From Bacillota bacterium (GTDB lineage: Bacteria; Bacillota; Bacilli; Alicyclobacillales; SLC66): a DNA stretch of 5,329 nt. Where the stretch lies: contig JAJZZT010000511.1 in the NCBI GenBank assembly GCA_021797415.1, positions 1-5,329 of the forward strand, in the 5' to 3' direction. Under the pieces are notes generated by a model. The model did not search any database. It saw nothing but the letters and a program-made list of their open reading frames with translations, and was not told the DNA's origin. Positions 1 to 5,329 of the stretch are shown here, piece after piece; the first letter of the stretch is position 1, and each line of letters starts with the position of its first letter. Made by a program: the position numbers and the translations under genes.

Positions 1-196
1 TCCGGCCGAGCGGCCCCTGAATCAGGCGCATGCAAGAAAGTGCGGCCACACTCTTCCCGCTTCCCGATTCCCCGACGATGCACAGCACACGTCCCCGCCC
101 CACCGTCAGATCGAGTCCGTCAACGGCCTTCACCGTGCTCTGTCCGTTGACAAAATACGTTTTCAAATTGCGGACCCGCAGCAGCGCCTCGGACAC
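1..196 (-). CDS. Peptide/nickel-type ABC transporter ATP-binding protein, N-terminal part (partial)
   Basis: This is the first 65 codons of an ATPase that would power a peptide or related solute importer at the inner face of the membrane. The gene runs off the left edge. The translation begins VSEALLRVRNLKTYF, passes through VKAVDGLDL, and reaches a perfect Walker A motif, GESGSGKS, near residues 46–53, followed by MRLI. The 'NLKTYF…VKAVDGL' opening and the GESGSGKS P-loop are typical of the OppD/DppD subfamily, rather than of SufC or lipid exporters. A GTG start at 196–194 is chosen because GGGGGTG lies just upstream. An in-frame ATG at 232 would add 12 residues (MREPDTEFRGCN) that do not look like the family. 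The residue before IVGESG is Cys, where Gly is commoner. A promoter at 290–317 and the terminator at 409–437 separate it from the suf genes. The substrate cannot be told from this fragment, and Walker B and signature motifs lie outside the window. Confidence 0.88.
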   Translation of the reverse strand, partial: MSEALLRVRNLKTYFVNGQSTVKAVDGLDLTVGRGRVLCIVGESGSGKSVAALSCMRLIQGPLGR

Positions 197-200
197 GTTG

Positions 201-207
201 CACCCCC
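201..207 (-). promoter_or_regulatory. Ribosome binding site favouring the GTG start of the ABC ATPase
   Basis: On the minus strand GGGGGTG ends four bases before the GTG at 196, with the G-run core about six bases away. It matches GGAGGTG with one mismatch and supports GTG over the upstream ATG at 232. Confidence 0.5.
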
Positions 208-289
208 GGAATTCTGTATCCGGTTCACGCATGGCAAAAAAACGCCCCCACAGCTTGTATGAGCGTTTCGGACAACCTTTATACGCACC

Positions 290-317
290 ATGATAGAGGA
301 ACGGTTGGAAAAGTCAA
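290..317 (-). promoter_or_regulatory. Sigma-70/sigma-A type promoter for the ABC ATPase gene
   Basis: Read on the minus strand, TTGACT (317–312, five of six consensus bases) is followed after 16 bases by TATCAT (295–290, five of six). It points toward the ABC ATPase gene, with a predicted transcript start near 280–284 and a leader of roughly 85 bases. It lies downstream of the hairpin terminator, so it begins a separate transcription unit. A 5-bp inverted repeat, GGTTG/CAACC (303–307 and 315–319), overlaps the −35 box and could be an operator. Confidence 0.65.
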
Positions 318-408
318 CCTAATTTCAGGAAGCAGACATAAAATGCTTAACAATGACCATTTCATCAGTTTTATTTTAATGTCATAGAGGGGAACGATCG
401 GATCAGAA

Positions 409-437
409 AATGGCGGCCGTTTAAGACGGCCGCCATT
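409..437 (-). terminator. Rho-independent terminator of the suf–regulator transcription unit
   Basis: A perfect 12-bp inverted repeat (AATGGCGGCCGT / ACGGCCGCCATT) encloses a 5-base loop, giving a strong GC-rich hairpin. On the minus strand its last bases run into ATTTTCTG, a short U-tract; the plus-strand flank has none, so termination is assigned leftward. It sits 79 bases past the regulator stop codon and before the next promoter. The U-tract is weaker than usual, so efficiency is uncertain. Confidence 0.72.
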
Positions 438-515
438 GGCGTGGATATTTCAAAGCAATCGAGCACGTTCACCCGCGGATAACTCAGAACAAGAGCCTGT
501 TCAAAAAATTGCCGC

Positions 516-953
516 TCAGGGAACGGGCTGTTTATCAAGCATGACATCAAGCAGCGAGATGCCGTTTAACGTCTGCTCGATCTTTTCATTCAATTGCGCC
601 CAGACATTGCGCGTATGGCAGTACGACGCCCGCGCGCAAAACTCCTCTGGAGAAGCGTAGTCATCGCTGACACACCCCATCGGCGCAAGTGATCCCTCAA
701 GAATGCGGACGATGCGCCCCATGGGAATCTGATCCGGGCGCTGCGCCAGAAGATAGCCGCCCGTGGCGCCGCGCACGCTCACGACAAGGCCCTCGCGCCG
801 CAAACTGCCGAAAATCTGGTCTAAGAACGCCTCTGGAATGTCTTCCAATTCCGCGATTTCGCGCAACGGCACCGGCCGCTCGCCGGAGCCGGATTGCTCC
901 GCCAGCGTCACGAGCGCCCGCAGGCCGTACTCCGTCCGCTTCGACACCTTCAC
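516..953 (-). CDS. Rrf2-family transcriptional regulator, probably Fe–S-binding
   Basis: This is a 145-residue dimeric winged-helix repressor or activator of the Rrf2/IscR/CymR family. The N-terminus MKVSKRTEYGLRALVTLAEQ is the family's first helix. Residues about 28–60 form the helix-turn-helix (REIAELEDIPEAFLDQIFGSLRREGLV), and RGATGGYLLA at 61–70 is the wing. Three cysteines, C94, C106 and C112 (spacing C-X11-C-X5-C, with H113 next), fall where cluster-binding members such as IscR and NsrR hold their iron–sulfur cluster; the cysteine regulator CymR lacks them. The start is GTG at 953, with GGGGAGGG ten bases upstream. The length is normal. The gene follows sufB by 67 bases on the same strand, with no promoter seen between, so it is probably the last gene of the suf operon. 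A role in sensing cluster status and regulating suf is inferred from position and cysteines. Control of cysteine metabolism or of a nitric oxide response is an alternative. Confidence 0.9.
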   Translation of the reverse strand: MKVSKRTEYGLRALVTLAEQSGSGERPVPLREIAELEDIPEAFLDQIFGSLRREGLVVSVRGATGGYLLAQRPDQIPMGRIVRILEGSLAPMGCVSDDYASPEEFCARASYCHTRNVWAQLNEKIEQTLNGISLLDVMLDKQPVP

Positions 954-962
954 GGTGGATTT

Positions 963-970
963 CCCTCCCC
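963..970 (-). promoter_or_regulatory. Ribosome binding site of the Rrf2-family regulator
   Basis: GGGGAGGG on the minus strand lies nine bases before the GTG at 953. It fixes the non-ATG start; the second in-frame GTG (codon 3) would be spaced too far. Confidence 0.7.
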
Positions 971-985
971 GCAGCCTGATGCCCG

Positions 986-1007
986 GGAGACGCTGTCACA
1001 TGTCTCC
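986..1007. repeat. Inverted repeat in the sufB–regulator intergenic gap
   Basis: GGAGAC (986–991) and GTCTCC (1002–1007) are perfect 6-base arms around a 10-base centre that contains TGTCACA. There is no U-tract on either strand, so it is not a standard terminator. It could be an RNA hairpin between sufB and the regulator or a protein-binding site. It does not resemble the known IscR operator consensus. Arms this short can arise by chance in GC-rich DNA. Confidence 0.35.
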
Positions 1008-1020
1008 GCAATATCTGGGA

Positions 1021-5329
<4,309 letters not shown>

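Larger units (their letters stand above)
197..515. other. Intergenic region between the regulator gene and the ABC ATPase gene
   Basis: This 319-base stretch has no convincing gene. It is clearly richer in A+T than its surroundings between about 310 and 385. It holds, in minus-strand order, the 3' trailer of the regulator gene, a GC-rich hairpin terminator, an AT-rich segment, a promoter, and a leader for the ABC ATPase gene. A short open frame on the plus strand across 30–293 lacks a ribosome binding site and lies antisense to the ATPase, so it is not called. Confidence 0.75.

Noticed and set aside
494..509. Inverted repeat GAACA…TGTTC beside an A/T run downstream of the regulator gene, considered as a terminator
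   Set aside because: On the minus strand the T-run precedes the hairpin instead of following it, and the arms are only five bases. The 409–437 hairpin is a far better candidate.

Overview
The window holds the downstream part of a SUF iron–sulfur cluster assembly operon on the minus strand, in the order (sufC, inferred off-window)–sufD–sufS–sufU–sufB, followed by a gene for an Rrf2-family regulator. At the left edge is the start of an unrelated transcription unit on the same strand, encoding a peptide-type ABC transporter ATPase. The (C)DSUB order and the SufU-type zinc protein (instead of IscU or SufA/SufE) point to a Firmicute of the Bacilli type. The coding DNA is G+C-rich, and the Shine-Dalgarno sites are strong. 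A high-GC lineage such as Alicyclobacillaceae or a Paenibacillaceae relative is my inference; no marker fixes the genus.

Reading with transcription, from right to left: sufD (4063–5329) runs off the right edge and lacks its extreme N-terminus. sufS (2835–4061) starts one base after the sufD stop. sufU (2399–2848) overlaps the end of sufS by 14 bases, and sufB (1021–2418) overlaps the end of sufU by 20. After a 67-base gap comes the Rrf2 regulator (516–953, GTG start). A perfect 12-bp hairpin at 409–437 probably terminates the unit. The non-coding stretch 197–515 then carries a good housekeeping-type promoter (290–317) for the ABC ATPase gene (1–196, cut by the left edge).

How the genes work together: SufS takes sulfur from cysteine as a persulfide. 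SufU accepts it through a zinc-site cysteine and passes it on to the SufB–SufC–SufD scaffold, where the cluster is built. The Rrf2 protein has three C-terminal cysteines suited to holding a cluster, so it may sense cluster status and regulate this operon. That link is inferred from position and motif. All catalytic residues I could check in SufS, SufU, SufB and SufD are present. I see no mobile element, CRISPR array, RNA gene or novel system; the less ordinary points are the operon-distal regulator and its cysteine spacing.
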